A DNA stretch of 64,000 nt from Streptantibioticus ferralitis (GCF_029223525.1 NZ_JARHTQ010000027.1:42343-106342), one strand, 5' to 3'. Positions 35,133-44,069 are shown, counted from the stretch's first letter. Translations and numbers: made by a program. The notes: generated by a model from the sequence alone, not told the origin.

Positions 35133-36770
35133 GTGACTCGCCGTTCCATACGACTGGCCGCCGCCCTCGGAGTTGTCGGGACCCTTGCCGGGGCCACCGT
35201 CGCACAGGCCTCCGGGCCTGCCGGGCCCGCCGCCAAGCACGTGCTCCTGATCTCCGTGGACGGGCTGCACCAGTCGGACCTGACCTGGTACATCCAGCGG
35301 CACCCGCAGTCGGCGCTGGCCCGGCTGGTGGGCGGCGGTGTGCAGTACGCGCATGCCCGGACCACCACGCCGTCGGACTCCTTCCCCGGTATGACCGCCC
35401 AGCTCACCGGTGGTGGGCCGGGCACCACCGGGGTCTACTACGACGACACGTACAACCACGCGCTGCTGCCTGCCGGCACCACCGACTGCAAGGGCGCCAA
35501 GCCCGGTGCCGAGGTGGACCTCACCGAGGACCTGGACAGGAACAAGGCCTCCATCGACGCCGGCCAGGGGCTCACCGGCCTGCCGGGCAGCATCCTGCGG
35601 ATGACGGAACAGCCGCAGAACCTGCTCGACCCCGGCAAGCTGCCGGTCGACCCCAAGACCTGCAAGCCGGTCGCCCCGCACTCGTACCTGCAGGTGAACA
35701 CGGTCTTCGAGGTGGCCCGCAAGGCGGGACTGCGCACCGCCTGGTCGGACAAGCACGCCGCGTACGACATCCTCAGCGGACCGTCGGGCACCGGCATCCA
35801 GGACCTGTTCGCCCCGGAGATCAACAGCAACGCGCCGGGATATCCGGCCGGCGGTGACTGGACCACCGACAACAAGGCCACCGAGCAGTACGACCACTAC
35901 AAGACGCAGGCCGTACTCAACGAGATCGACGGCTACGACCACAGCCGTGCCCACAAGGTCGGCACCCCGGCGGTCTTCGGCCTGAACTTCCAGTCGGTCT
36001 CCACCGCCCAGAAGCTCCCCACCTCCGAGGGCCTCAAGGGCGGCTACCAGTCCAGGGGCGTCCCCGGGCCGCTGCTGCGCAAGAACCTGGACTTCGTCAA
36101 CGGAGAGGTCGGCGCGCTGGTCCAGGAGATCCAGGCCAAGCACCTGGGCTCCAGCACCACCGTCATCCTGTCCGCCAAGCACGGCCAGTCGCCGACCGAC
36201 CCGGCCGCGCTGAACCGGGTGGACGACGGCCCGCTGCTCGACGGGCTCAACGCCGCCTGGAAGAAGCTGCACCCGAAGGCGGGCGACCTGGTCGCGCACT
36301 CGGTGGACGACGACGGCATGCTGCTGTGGCTGAACGACCGCTCCCAGGCGGCCACCGACTTCGCCAAGAAGTACCTGCTGGCGCAGAGCGGCAAGGGAAC
36401 CGACATCAACGGCAAGCCCAAGGCCTTCAGCCGCGGCGGCCTCAGCACGGTGTACGCCGGAGCGGACGCGGCCCGCTACTTCGGGGTCAAGGCCGGTGAC
36501 GCCCGGGTGCCGGATCTGTTCGGCATCGCCCGGTACGGTGTGGTCTACACCGGTGGCACCAAGAAGATCGCCGAGCACGGCGGCGCCCACGCCGACGACC
36601 TCGACGTCCCGCTGGTGATCTCCGGCGCCCGCACCCCGTCCGGTGTGCGCAAGGCGCAGCCCGTCAGGACCGCGCAGATCGCGCCGACCATCCTGGCCCT
36701 GCTCGGCCTGGACCCGAACGCCCTGCAGGCCGTCCAGCGCGAGCACACCGAGGCACTGCCGGTGCGGTGA
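35133..36770 (+). CDS. Secreted alkaline-phosphatase-superfamily phosphodiesterase/phosphatase
   Basis: A 545-residue protein with a signal peptide (MTRRSIRLAAALGVVGTLAGATVAQAS...). It belongs to the type I phosphodiesterase/nucleotide pyrophosphatase branch. The metal ligand Asp43 lies in SVDGLHQSD, the nucleophile position in TTPSDSFPGMTAQL is Ser83, and later ligands appear in AKHGQSPTDP and HGGAHADDLDVPLVISGA. Most family members use Thr; Ser is acceptable. It acts outside the cell, probably on phosphodiesters for phosphate supply or envelope turnover. The GTG at 35133 has GGGAG 6 nt upstream. Confidence 0.88.
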   Translation: MTRRSIRLAAALGVVGTLAGATVAQASGPAGPAAKHVLLISVDGLHQSDLTWYIQRHPQSALARLVGGGVQYAHARTTTPSDSFPGMTAQLTGGGPGTTGVYYDDTYNHALLPAGTTDCKGAKPGAEVDLTEDLDRNKASIDAGQGLTGLPGSILRMTEQPQNLLDPGKLPVDPKTCKPVAPHSYLQVNTVFEVARKAGLRTAWSDKHAAYDILSGPSGTGIQDLFAPEINSNAPGYPAGGDWTTDNKATEQYDHYKTQAVLNEIDGYDHSRAHKVGTPAVFGLNFQSVSTAQKLPTSEGLKGGYQSRGVPGPLLRKNLDFVNGEVGALVQEIQAKHLGSSTTVILSAKHGQSPTDPAALNRVDDGPLLDGLNAAWKKLHPKAGDLVAHSVDDDGMLLWLNDRSQAATDFAKKYLLAQSGKGTDINGKPKAFSRGGLSTVYAGADAARYFGVKAGDARVPDLFGIARYGVVYTGGTKKIAEHGGAHADDLDVPLVISGARTPSGVRKAQPVRTAQIAPTILALLGLDPNALQAVQREHTEALPVR

Positions 36771-36819
36771 ACCGGTGCCCCTCGCGGCACGTACCGTGAT
36801 GTGACGCACGACGCGCCGT

Positions 36820-36849
36820 AGCTTCCCGTACCCCGGGGTACGGGAAGCT
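36820..36849 (+). terminator. Terminator after the phosphatase gene
   Basis: A 30-nt perfect palindrome made of AGCTTCCCGTACCCC and its complement, 50 bp after the stop. No U-run. Confidence 0.8.
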
Positions 36850-36972
36850 GGGGAACGGCCGCTCGGCCCCCGGTCCGGGTGAGCGGACCGGACCTTTGCG
36901 TAACCGTGCAACAATGCGGCTGGCCCACCACGGAATCGCTGGGCTGCGGGACCGCGGACTAAGGGAGGGCGC

Positions 36973-38394
36973 GTGGGGTCTTCACCCATGGTGAAGCGGC
37001 GCAGGAACACCGAACTGGTACTGATACTCGGTGCCATAGCGCTCGGCATCTTCGGCTACGCCAGCGCGGCACTCGCACTGAACGACTCGGTACCCAGCGG
37101 GCTCTACCTCGTCGCCGTCGTTCTCACGGCACTGGCCCTCGGAGCGCACTTCGCGGTACGCCGCTTCGCTCCGTACGCGGATCCGCTGATCCTGCCGGTC
37201 GCGGTGATGCTCTCCTCGATCGGTCTGATGCTGATCGGCCGCCTGGACATCAGCTACAAGGTCGAGTACCCGAAGTCCTTCGCCCCGAAGACATCCGGCC
37301 AGCTCATGTGGCTGGTGATCTCCATGGCGATGTTCATCGGGATCATCATCTTCCTCAAGCACCACCGCGTGCTGCAGCGCTATGCGTATGTGCTGATGAC
37401 GGTCGCCCTGGTGCTGCTGATCGCGCCGGTGTTCTCGCACGCTGACACCTACGGCGCCAAGCGCTGGATCCAGCTGCCGGGGGCGACCCTGGAGCCGGAC
37501 GAGTTCGTCAAGGTCGCCATCGCCGTCTTCTTCGCCGCGTATCTGACCGTCAACCGTGATGCGCTCGCACTGGTCGGACGCAAGGTGTGGGGCATCAGCC
37601 TGCCGCGCGGCCGCAACCTCGGGCCGGTCATCGCGGTGTGGGCGATCAGCCTGCTGGTGCTGGTCTTCGAGAACGACCTGGGCACCTCGCTGATCTTCTT
37701 CGGCGTGTTCGTGATCATGCTCTATGTCGCCACCGAGCGCACCGGATGGGTGGTCGTCGGCCTGCTCATGGCGGTGGCGGGAGCCGGAATCGTCGGCTCC
37801 ACCTCATCCCACGTCGTCGGCCGTGTGGTGGCCTGGCTGCACCCGATGGACATCTTCCTGCCGGCCAACCAGCGCCCGGCCGGTCTGGTCTCCGATCAGG
37901 CGGCGCAGGCGCTGTTCAGCTTCGGCAGCGGCGGCATCCTGGGCACCGGTCTCGGCCAGGGCCACCCGTGGCTGATCGGCTTCGCGGGGCAGAGCGACTT
38001 CATCCTCACCTCGGTCGGCGAGGAGCTGGGCCTGGTGGGCGTCACCGCCGTCCTGCTGCTGTACGTGCTGCTCGTCGAACGCGGACTGCGCACCGCGATC
38101 GTGCTCACCGACCCGTTCGGCAAGCTGCTGTCCGGCGGACTCTCGGCGGCCGTCGCCCTCCAGGTGTTCGTGGTCGCGGGCGGTGTCAGCGGTCTGATCC
38201 CGCTGACCGGTAAGGCGCTGCCGTTCCTCGCCTACGGTGGTTCGTCCGCCCTCGCCAACTGGCTGCTGATCGCCCTGCTGATCAAGCTGAGCGATGCGGC
38301 GGGCCGGGTCACCGAGGAGCAGAACAGTCCGGTCCCGTCGCTGGCTACCTCTTCTGAGGCGCTGACTGCTGTGGTGCCGAGAGCTGCTGGCTGA
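36973..38394 (+). CDS. FtsW/RodA/SpoVE-family SEDS protein
   Basis: A 473-residue polytopic protein with about ten helices, of the SEDS peptidoglycan glycosyltransferase family. Supporting motifs are GAKRWIQLPG, FENDLGTSLIFFG, DQAAQALFSFGSGGILGTGLGQG, SDFILTSVGEELGLVG and LPFLAYGGSSALANW. Streptomyces have several SEDS paralogues; the lack of a neighbouring penicillin-binding protein or division gene suggests a secondary one. The GTG at 36973 has GGGAGG 6 nt upstream. Its last 50 nt overlap the end of the convergent esterase gene. Confidence 0.92.
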   Translation: MGSSPMVKRRRNTELVLILGAIALGIFGYASAALALNDSVPSGLYLVAVVLTALALGAHFAVRRFAPYADPLILPVAVMLSSIGLMLIGRLDISYKVEYPKSFAPKTSGQLMWLVISMAMFIGIIIFLKHHRVLQRYAYVLMTVALVLLIAPVFSHADTYGAKRWIQLPGATLEPDEFVKVAIAVFFAAYLTVNRDALALVGRKVWGISLPRGRNLGPVIAVWAISLLVLVFENDLGTSLIFFGVFVIMLYVATERTGWVVVGLLMAVAGAGIVGSTSSHVVGRVVAWLHPMDIFLPANQRPAGLVSDQAAQALFSFGSGGILGTGLGQGHPWLIGFAGQSDFILTSVGEELGLVGVTAVLLLYVLLVERGLRTAIVLTDPFGKLLSGGLSAAVALQVFVVAGGVSGLIPLTGKALPFLAYGGSSALANWLLIALLIKLSDAAGRVTEEQNSPVPSLATSSEALTAVVPRAAG

Positions 38395-39424
38395 GCCAGC
38401 TGAACGCGGCCGGGAACTCGCTGGTCCACGTGCCGTAGTTGTGCCCGCCGGAGGCGAGGATCTCGGTCTTGACCCGCACCTTGCTGCCCTGTGCCGCGCG
38501 GGCGAACTGCTCGATGTAGAACGGCTGGCTGAACCGGTCCTGCTTGGACGTGGCGAGGAAGATCCCCACGTCGGCCTGGGAGTGCCTGACCATCTCGGTC
38601 GGGCTGTTGATGCGGCGCGTGTCGGCGTTGGACAGTACCGACGGATCGCCGGACAGCCGGTCGGGGTCGAGCGCGGCGCCCGCGCCGAACACCTTCGGGT
38701 ATTCCAGCGGCAGTTGGGCGGCGCAGTAGCCGCCGGTGGAGAAGCCCATGACGCCCCACGCCTGCGGGCCGGGGAGGGTGCGGAACTTGTCCCTGATCAG
38801 GCTCGGCACATCGGCTGACAGCCAGGTGGCGACCTTGCGGCCCGAGATGTCCGCGCAGTCGGTGTCGACGCTGCCCGGGTTGATCACCGGCATGGCCAGG
38901 ATGAACGGATGCGCCTTGTTCTGGTCCACCAGGCGCTGGAAGGCGCCGGGCATCCCGCCGTGCTCCAGCCATGACTGCGGTGAGCCGGGCACTCCGTGCA
39001 GCAGCATCAACACCGGGAATTTCACGTTCCGGTTCTTGGGGTCGTCGTACTCCGGCGGTGTCCACACGATGACCTGGCCGGAGAGCTTGGAGTGCGCCCC
39101 GTGGAAGTACGTGTCCAGGATCCCGGTTCCGCTGCGGCTGAACTTCGCCTGGGAGGCGGGCGGTCCTGGCATGGCAGCGGCGTTGGCGTTGTTGTTCGTG
39201 CCCAACAGATCCGCCCAGGAGGCGTAGAGCCCGTAGCTGGTGTTGATCCACACGGCGACCACGGAGATCGCGGTCAGCTGGCAGAGGAGGATCATGACCA
39301 GCCGGGCCAGCCAGCGGAGCGGCTGCGGTCCGGGGATCCGGGACCACAGTACGAGGGTGGCGAGGACCATCAGTACTGTCGTGGCGATCAGGACGACGAA
39401 GAACAACGTGCCGGTGAGACTCAC
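38345..39424 (-). CDS. Membrane-anchored alpha/beta hydrolase, esterase/mycolyltransferase-like (B)
   Basis: A 359-residue protein with two hydrophobic segments in the first 62 residues and an extracytoplasmic esterase-D/antigen-85-like domain. LLHGVPGSPQSW (141-152) forms the oxyanion side, Ser229 in GFSTGGY is the nucleophile and His328 in SGGHNYGTW the base. The design matches protein A at 33582. The GTG at 39424 lacks a clear ribosome binding site. Its 3' end overlaps the SEDS gene tail to tail by 50 nt. Confidence 0.82.
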   Translation of the reverse strand: MSLTGTLFFVVLIATTVLMVLATLVLWSRIPGPQPLRWLARLVMILLCQLTAISVVAVWINTSYGLYASWADLLGTNNNANAAAMPGPPASQAKFSRSGTGILDTYFHGAHSKLSGQVIVWTPPEYDDPKNRNVKFPVLMLLHGVPGSPQSWLEHGGMPGAFQRLVDQNKAHPFILAMPVINPGSVDTDCADISGRKVATWLSADVPSLIRDKFRTLPGPQAWGVMGFSTGGYCAAQLPLEYPKVFGAGAALDPDRLSGDPSVLSNADTRRINSPTEMVRHSQADVGIFLATSKQDRFSQPFYIEQFARAAQGSKVRVKTEILASGGHNYGTWTSEFPAAFSWLSQQLSAPQQSAPQKR

Positions 39425-39639
39425 GACGTAGTAGACGGGTGGGAATCGGTTGACGTTCCGCCGGATTCCGGCGTTTCACGTGGTTGACGCACTGTTCACT
39501 GCCCGCTCGGCCACTCGTTACCGCATGCACCGCATGGGCATCCGGTCGGCGTCCGCCCGCACCCGGCGCGACGGCGTCAACAGAGGTGCGAGGGCACGGC
39601 TTTCCCCGAACGGGTTGGAAACAAGCCGGTGGGTCTATT
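39425..39639. other. Promoter region upstream of the riboswitch
   Basis: No gene seen. It must contain the start site of the riboswitch-peptidase transcript and possibly the promoter of the divergent esterase; I could not choose a -10/-35 pair with confidence. Confidence 0.4.
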
Positions 39640-39787
39640 AACGTTCGATAACGCAACGCCGAATCCCGCGCCGGCGCGTGGGAACCGGGGACCCATCCTC
39701 TGGGGTGAATCGAGCCTGCACCAGGGCCCGTAGGAGACCTTCCTGCTCCGAACCCGTCAGCTAACCCGGTAGGCGTGAAGGAAGGAA
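39640..39787 (+). ncRNA. ydaO/yuaA-type c-di-AMP riboswitch
   Basis: Conserved blocks of the ydaO element appear in order: GCCGAATCCCGC (39658 on), GGGGTGAATCGAGCC (about 39702), GTAGGAGACCTTCC, and the hallmark TCCGAACCCGTCAGCTAACC...GTAGGCG ending near 39775. It is followed closely by the ribosome binding site of the M23 peptidase gene. In actinomycetes this riboswitch controls wall-hydrolase genes: c-di-AMP binding turns expression off. Edges are approximate. Confidence 0.92.
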
Positions 39788-39802
39788 AGGAGTGCGCCAG
39801 CA

Positions 39803-40747
39803 GTGGCGTTCCAGCAGCCCGGCCCCGCGGAGTCCGACCCCGAAGAACCGCTCTTCGTCGTCTCGGCCGATCCGGCCGCGACTGACCCAGGTCGGCACCG
39901 GTTCCCCAAGCAGCGTTCCGTTTCGCGCGGTTCCACGGTCCTCGGCGTTGCCGCGATAGCCGCCGTCGGCGCGGGCGGAGTGGCCACCGCGCAGAGCAAG
40001 TCGCCGGTTTCGATTCCGGTCTCGGTCCCCGATGCGCCGCCGGAGATGGTGCACGCCGTCACCGGTCCGGCCGCCTCGACACCTCCGGCCGCCACCCGGA
40101 CGGCATCGCTGGACGCGGGCGAGTCGCTGCGTACCCGGATCCTGGCCCAGGCGCAGTCGCAGCGGGCCGCCGCCGACGCCGCCGTACTGGACACGCAGCG
40201 CAGGGCCGCCGAGGAGAAGGCCGCCAAGGAAGCCGCCGCGCAGAAGGTGCGCGATGACGCGGCGAAGAAGAAGGCCGAGGAGGAGGCCCGTCGGCAGGCC
40301 GCCGCGGACGCCGCCGTCAAGGCCGACGCGGAGCGGGCCGCCCAACTCGCCACCGGCTACGGCAAACCCGTCACGTCCTACACGCCGACCGCCGGTTTCG
40401 GTGCGGCGAGTTCGCTGTGGGCCTCCGCCCACACCGGTCAGGACTTCGCCGCCCCGACCGGCACCCCCGTGATGGCCATCCACAGCGGGACGATCACCTC
40501 CGCCGGGTGGGCGGGCTCGTACGGCTACCGCATCGTGCTGACCCTCGATGACGGCACCGAGCTGTGGTACTGCCATCTGTCCTCGATGGTGAAGACGGGC
40601 GGCCAGGTCAGCACCGGTGAGGTCATCGGCCGGGTGGGCGCGACCGGCAATGTCACCGGCCCCCATCTGCACCTGGAGGTCCGTCCGGGTGGCGGTTGGC
40701 CGGTCGACCCGCTGCCCTGGCTGTGGGACCACGGCGTTTCGGTATAA
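39803..40747 (+). CDS. M23-family peptidoglycan endopeptidase with coiled-coil region
   Basis: A 314-residue protein. After a basic stretch, a hydrophobic segment (about 44-62) acts as signal or anchor. Residues about 105-180 form an Ala/Glu/Lys-rich coiled coil, and residues about 195-310 are a LytM (M23) domain with zinc ligands His210 and Asp214 (HTGQD) and His290 in HLHLE; His258 is also conserved. It cleaves peptide bridges in peptidoglycan. Control by the c-di-AMP riboswitch upstream fits osmotic and wall regulation. The GTG at 39803 is 11 nt after AAGGAG. Confidence 0.93.
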   Translation: MAFQQPGPAESDPEEPLFVVSADPAATDPGRHRFPKQRSVSRGSTVLGVAAIAAVGAGGVATAQSKSPVSIPVSVPDAPPEMVHAVTGPAASTPPAATRTASLDAGESLRTRILAQAQSQRAAADAAVLDTQRRAAEEKAAKEAAAQKVRDDAAKKKAEEEARRQAAADAAVKADAERAAQLATGYGKPVTSYTPTAGFGAASSLWASAHTGQDFAAPTGTPVMAIHSGTITSAGWAGSYGYRIVLTLDDGTELWYCHLSSMVKTGGQVSTGEVIGRVGATGNVTGPHLHLEVRPGGGWPVDPLPWLWDHGVSV

Positions 40748-40811
40748 CATTCAACAAGAACACGTACTAAGCGCCCGCTAAGCGATGCGTGCGAGTGCGT
40801 GTCCATGAACT

Positions 40812-40854
40812 GCCGACGGCCCCGGTGCCATCCCCCGACACCAGGGCCGTCGGC
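40812..40854 (+). terminator. Terminator after the M23 peptidase gene
   Basis: Perfect 11-bp stem GCCGACGGCCC / GGGCCGTCGGC with an inner CGGTG/CACC pairing. No U-run. Confidence 0.78.
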
Positions 40855-40884
40855 GCACCACCTTCCCAGTGGCGCCGGTCGGCC

Positions 40885-41187
40885 TCAGTGGTGCCGGTCG
40901 GCGGCTATCCAAGAGGCGGCGGCGACCGCGCCCGCCGCAGTGAAGACCGCGGGCCAGGCGCCGACCTTCTTCGCCAGCGGGTGCGAACCCGCGGCGGCGG
41001 CCGCGTACAGCCCGGTCAGCGTGACGGCCGTCTTGAGCCCGGCCTTGCCGTTCCAGTCACGCGCGGCGAAGGCACCCGCCACCGCCAGCGCCGCGCCGCC
41101 CAGCGGACGCTTCTTGGTCCACCGCGCCACGCCGTACCCGCCGATGAGTCCGGTCGCCGCCACTACGGAACCTGGAATCCTGGCCAT
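40885..41187 (-). CDS. Small membrane protein
   Basis: A 100-residue protein with three or four short hydrophobic segments (VVAATGLIGGYGVA; GGAALAVAGAFAA; AVTLTGLYAAAAAG; AVFTAAGAVAAASWIA) and positive loops. No known domain. GGAGG is about 10 nt before the ATG at 41187. Convergent with the M23 gene and its terminator. Confidence 0.65.
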   Translation of the reverse strand: MARIPGSVVAATGLIGGYGVARWTKKRPLGGAALAVAGAFAARDWNGKAGLKTAVTLTGLYAAAAAGSHPLAKKVGAWPAVFTAAGAVAAASWIAADRHH

Positions 41188-41519
41188 CCGTTCACTACCT
41201 CCCGTTTAAGGAACACCTGTGTAGTTCCCCTGTGTATGTAGTTCCTGAGACTAGCCCTGCCCGAAATGTCGGCGAGGGGGTGGTCAGAGGCGCTGATCAT
41301 GCCGTCCGGCGATGCGGTCGCCGCGGTGGCGGCAGCCGCCACCGCGGCTGCCGTACGTGTGCTCATGGGACCCCCGTGCGAAGGTGCGCGTTCGCAAGCC
41401 AGGCCGGTGAACTGGTCTACGCAGACCACCAGTTCGGCTTCGACTCCAGTGAGGGGGTCTGACGGTGCCGGCGGGGGAGCGGTGACCGGGACCGGCCTGC
41501 ACACCGCGCCGTACCCGCC
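41188..41519. other. Gene-free stretch between two leftward genes
   Basis: About 330 bp. An open frame on the minus strand (41163-41504, Ala/Thr-rich) lacks a ribosome binding site and domain and overlaps the neighbouring gene start, so I do not call it. It probably holds the promoter of the small membrane protein. Confidence 0.5.
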
Positions 41520-41888
41520 CTACTCCAGATCGACGATGTCCTCGGCGTAGACCGTGGCGAGCGGCTGCGGCCCGACATACTGCTGGCAGTTGCACGGCCT
41601 CGGCTCGTAGTCGACCGGCTTCTTGTCCGCGTCCCAAGCCGTCGGCGCCTCGACGATCTCGTGGCACTTGCCCTGCTTGTCATGCTTGGCGAGGTGGTGC
41701 GTACATCCGCAGACCGGCTCCGGCGGCTTGCTCGCCGCACTCAACGCCTGCTGCTTGCGCTCCTCGGCCGCCAGCCGCTCCAACTTCCGCTTGTGCCGAG
41801 TCCGCAGAGCCCGCCGCGCATTCTCACTGGCCCAGCCGCCCCCGATGACGACCGCCCAGCCAACAACCCACCACGGAATTCCGGACAT
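41520..41888 (-). CDS. Membrane-anchored Cys/His-rich (possible zinc-binding) small protein
   Basis: A 122-residue protein with one N-terminal membrane segment (IPWWVVGWAVVIGGGW), a basic, charged helix (RRALRTRHKRKLERLAAEERKQQ), and a C-terminal part with CGCTHHLAKHD, GKCHE and CNCQQY. The spacing of five cysteines and four histidines suggests one or two metal sites. Unknown function. GGGGGAGCG directly precedes the ATG at 41888. Divergent from the HAD hydrolase gene. Confidence 0.7.
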   Translation of the reverse strand: MSGIPWWVVGWAVVIGGGWASENARRALRTRHKRKLERLAAEERKQQALSAASKPPEPVCGCTHHLAKHDKQGKCHEIVEAPTAWDADKKPVDYEPRPCNCQQYVGPQPLATVYAEDIVDLE

Positions 41889-41982
41889 CGCTCCCCCTGT
41901 GTCGAATCCGGTGGGCATTATCCCGGCCTTCGCGCCCCCCACACCAAGCCGGCGCCGCGAACAGCGACTTAGGCTGCTGCCC

Positions 41983-42621
41983 ATGATTCGCGCGGTGGTG
42001 TTTGACGTGGGCGAGACGCTGGTGGACGAGACGGCGGTCTTCGCGGGGTGGGCGGACTGGCTGGGCGTGCCGCGGCACACCTTCTCGGCGGTGTTGGGGG
42101 CCGCGATGGCGCGTGGGGAGTCGCAGCTTTCGGCGTTTCGGGTGTTTCGGGCGGACTTTGATCTGCGGGTTGAGGACCGGAAACGGGAGGCCGCGGGGGA
42201 GAGTTCCGGGTTCGGGGCCGATGATCTGTACTCCGATGTGCGGCCGTGCCTGGCCGAGTTGAAGCGGGCCGGGATCTGGGTGGGGATCGCGGGGAACCAG
42301 CCGGTGCGGGCCCATCAGGATCTGGTGGGGTGCGGGCTGCCGGCGGATTTGATCGCCACGAGCGACGGTTGGGGAGTGAGCAAGCCCGATCCGGCGTTCT
42401 ACCGGCGGGTGGTGGCCGAGGCGCCGTGTGCGGCGCACGAGATCCTCTACGTGGGGGATCGGGTCGACAACGACGTCGTGGCGGCCAAGCGTGAAGGGCT
42501 CAGGGCCGGACTGCTGCGGCGCGGGCCGCACGGGTTCATAGAGCGGGGTCCCGACGGCGGCGCCGATGTGCGACTGGACGGCCTGGCGGAGTTGCCCGCC
42601 TGGGTCGCCGCGCAGGGCTGA
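41983..42621 (+). CDS. HAD-superfamily hydrolase
   Basis: A 212-residue Rossmann-type HAD protein. Motif I is FDVGETLV: nucleophile Asp8 is present, but the second Asp (+2) of the usual DxD is Gly10. Motif II is GIAGNQP, motif III lies in WGVSKPDPAFYRRV, and motif IV is YVGDRVDNDVVAAKREG. Loss of the +2 acid suggests it is not a standard phosphatase. The ATG at 41983 places motif I at the N-terminus. The substrate is unknown. It ends 2 bp before the end of the PrsW gene on the other strand. Confidence 0.85.
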   Translation: MIRAVVFDVGETLVDETAVFAGWADWLGVPRHTFSAVLGAAMARGESQLSAFRVFRADFDLRVEDRKREAAGESSGFGADDLYSDVRPCLAELKRAGIWVGIAGNQPVRAHQDLVGCGLPADLIATSDGWGVSKPDPAFYRRVVAEAPCAAHEILYVGDRVDNDVVAAKREGLRAGLLRRGPHGFIERGPDGGADVRLDGLAELPAWVAAQG

Positions 42622-42623
42622 GG

Positions 42624-44069
42624 TCAGCGGCCGTACGGGCCGTAGGGACCGGGGCCGTAGTACGGGGGCGGGACCTGCGGGCCGGGCCACTGGGGTGGCA
42701 CCGGGGGGTGGATGGCGTACGCCGCCTGGGCCAGGAGGGGTTGGGCCAGCGCCTTGCGCTGCCACATGTGGTGCAGCAACTCCTGCTCGCGGGTGGTGAA
42801 GTCGGGGTCGGCGTCTCCCCTCTCGGCCCGGGCGCGGAGGAAGGCGAGCGAGGTCGCGAACGACTGGTACTCCCGGACGGCGCGGGCGTCGGCCGGACCG
42901 CGGGCGCGCCGGGCCAGGTCGCGGGCGAGCTTGCGGGCCTTCATCGAGGAGAGGGCGAGCGGTTCGAGCGGGGAGAGCCAGCCCGCCATCGCGTAGACCG
43001 GCAGCTGCGCGCGGATCGTACGCAGTTCGTTGCCCCGCGACCAGACCGCGAGCCAGGCGAGCAGGGTGAAGACGGGGACCATGAAGGCCGCGTAGATCAG
43101 CAGGAAGCCGAACCGGCCGAGCGACGACGAACCGTTCCATATGCCGTGCAGCAGCATGGCTATCGCCCAGCCGCCGAGCGGGGCCAGCCAGCGGCGTGCC
43201 TGGCCGCGGCGGCTCATCGCGGCGATGCCGAAGCCGACGCCCGTCATGCTGGTGAACAACGGATGCGCGAACGGGGACATGATCACGCGGATGAAGAACG
43301 TGGCAATGGTGGTGGATCCCAGGCCGGTTGAGCCGAGCACCTGGTCCTCACCGAAGGCGTTGCCGATGTAGAGGATGTTCTCGGTGAACGCGAAGCCGGT
43401 CGCCGTGATCCCCGCGACGACCACTCCGTCGACGATGCCCTGGATATCGCGGCGGCGAAAGAGGAAGAGCAGCAGGACGGCCGTGCCCTTGCAGGTCTCC
43501 TCGACCAGCGGGGCGACGAACGTACCGCCCCAGGTGTCGCTCTCGCTGGGGTTCGAGGTGAACGTCGTGGTCAGCAGATGTGTCGCGAAGCTGTTGGCGA
43601 GGAGCGCGACGAGAGTGGCGGCGCAGGCACCCCAAGCGAAACAGAAGACCAGGTTCCGCCAGGGCTGCGGTTCCACACGGTCGACCCACAGAAACGTTCC
43701 GACCAGGAGCGGAACCGGCAGGATGGCGAGCGCGACGCCGACCAGGAAGCCTTCGGTGCCGGTCTGTTGGCGGACTATCGCCAAGATGACCAGACCGCAC
43801 AGGGCGAGCAGCGCGATCAACGCCCCGGCACGCAGCGCCTTGCTCTCCCCGAACGCGCGGCGCGGCTTGTAACGCCAGCGCTTGGGCAGCGCGAACTGCG
43901 GTTGCTGCTCGTAGTAGGGGACCGGGTACGTGCCCTGGCCGTGCTGGGCGGGGGCGGCGTTCGCCGGGCTCGTTCCCGGCACCGTGTAGGCCGGGCCGGT
44001 GGGCCCGTACCCGTTCGGCCCGGTGTGCTGGGATCCGGAAGGACCGGGCGAATGCGGGTGCGAGTACAC
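42624..44069 (-). CDS. PrsW-family intramembrane metalloprotease
   Basis: A 481-residue polytopic protein with a Gly/Pro/Tyr-rich cytoplasmic N-terminus and a C-terminus ending in repeats of YYGPGPYGPYG. The PrsW/CAAX-protease core has the Glu-Glu motif APLVEETCKG, the second motif ATGFAFTENILYIG, and histidines in SPFAHPLFTSMTG and LLHGIWNGSS. PrsW proteins cut anti-sigma factors in the membrane; a target here is not evident. TAGTCT 8 nt before the GTG, without a ribosome binding site, suggests a leaderless mRNA. Confidence 0.9.
   Translation of the reverse strand: MYSHPHSPGPSGSQHTGPNGYGPTGPAYTVPGTSPANAAPAQHGQGTYPVPYYEQQPQFALPKRWRYKPRRAFGESKALRAGALIALLALCGLVILAIVRQQTGTEGFLVGVALAILPVPLLVGTFLWVDRVEPQPWRNLVFCFAWGACAATLVALLANSFATHLLTTTFTSNPSESDTWGGTFVAPLVEETCKGTAVLLLFLFRRRDIQGIVDGVVVAGITATGFAFTENILYIGNAFGEDQVLGSTGLGSTTIATFFIRVIMSPFAHPLFTSMTGVGFGIAAMSRRGQARRWLAPLGGWAIAMLLHGIWNGSSSLGRFGFLLIYAAFMVPVFTLLAWLAVWSRGNELRTIRAQLPVYAMAGWLSPLEPLALSSMKARKLARDLARRARGPADARAVREYQSFATSLAFLRARAERGDADPDFTTREQELLHHMWQRKALAQPLLAQAAYAIHPPVPPQWPGPQVPPPYYGPGPYGPYGR

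Noticed and set aside
41163..41504. Ala/Thr-rich open frame on the minus strand
   Set aside because: No ribosome binding site, overlaps the start of the small membrane protein gene, no recognisable domain.
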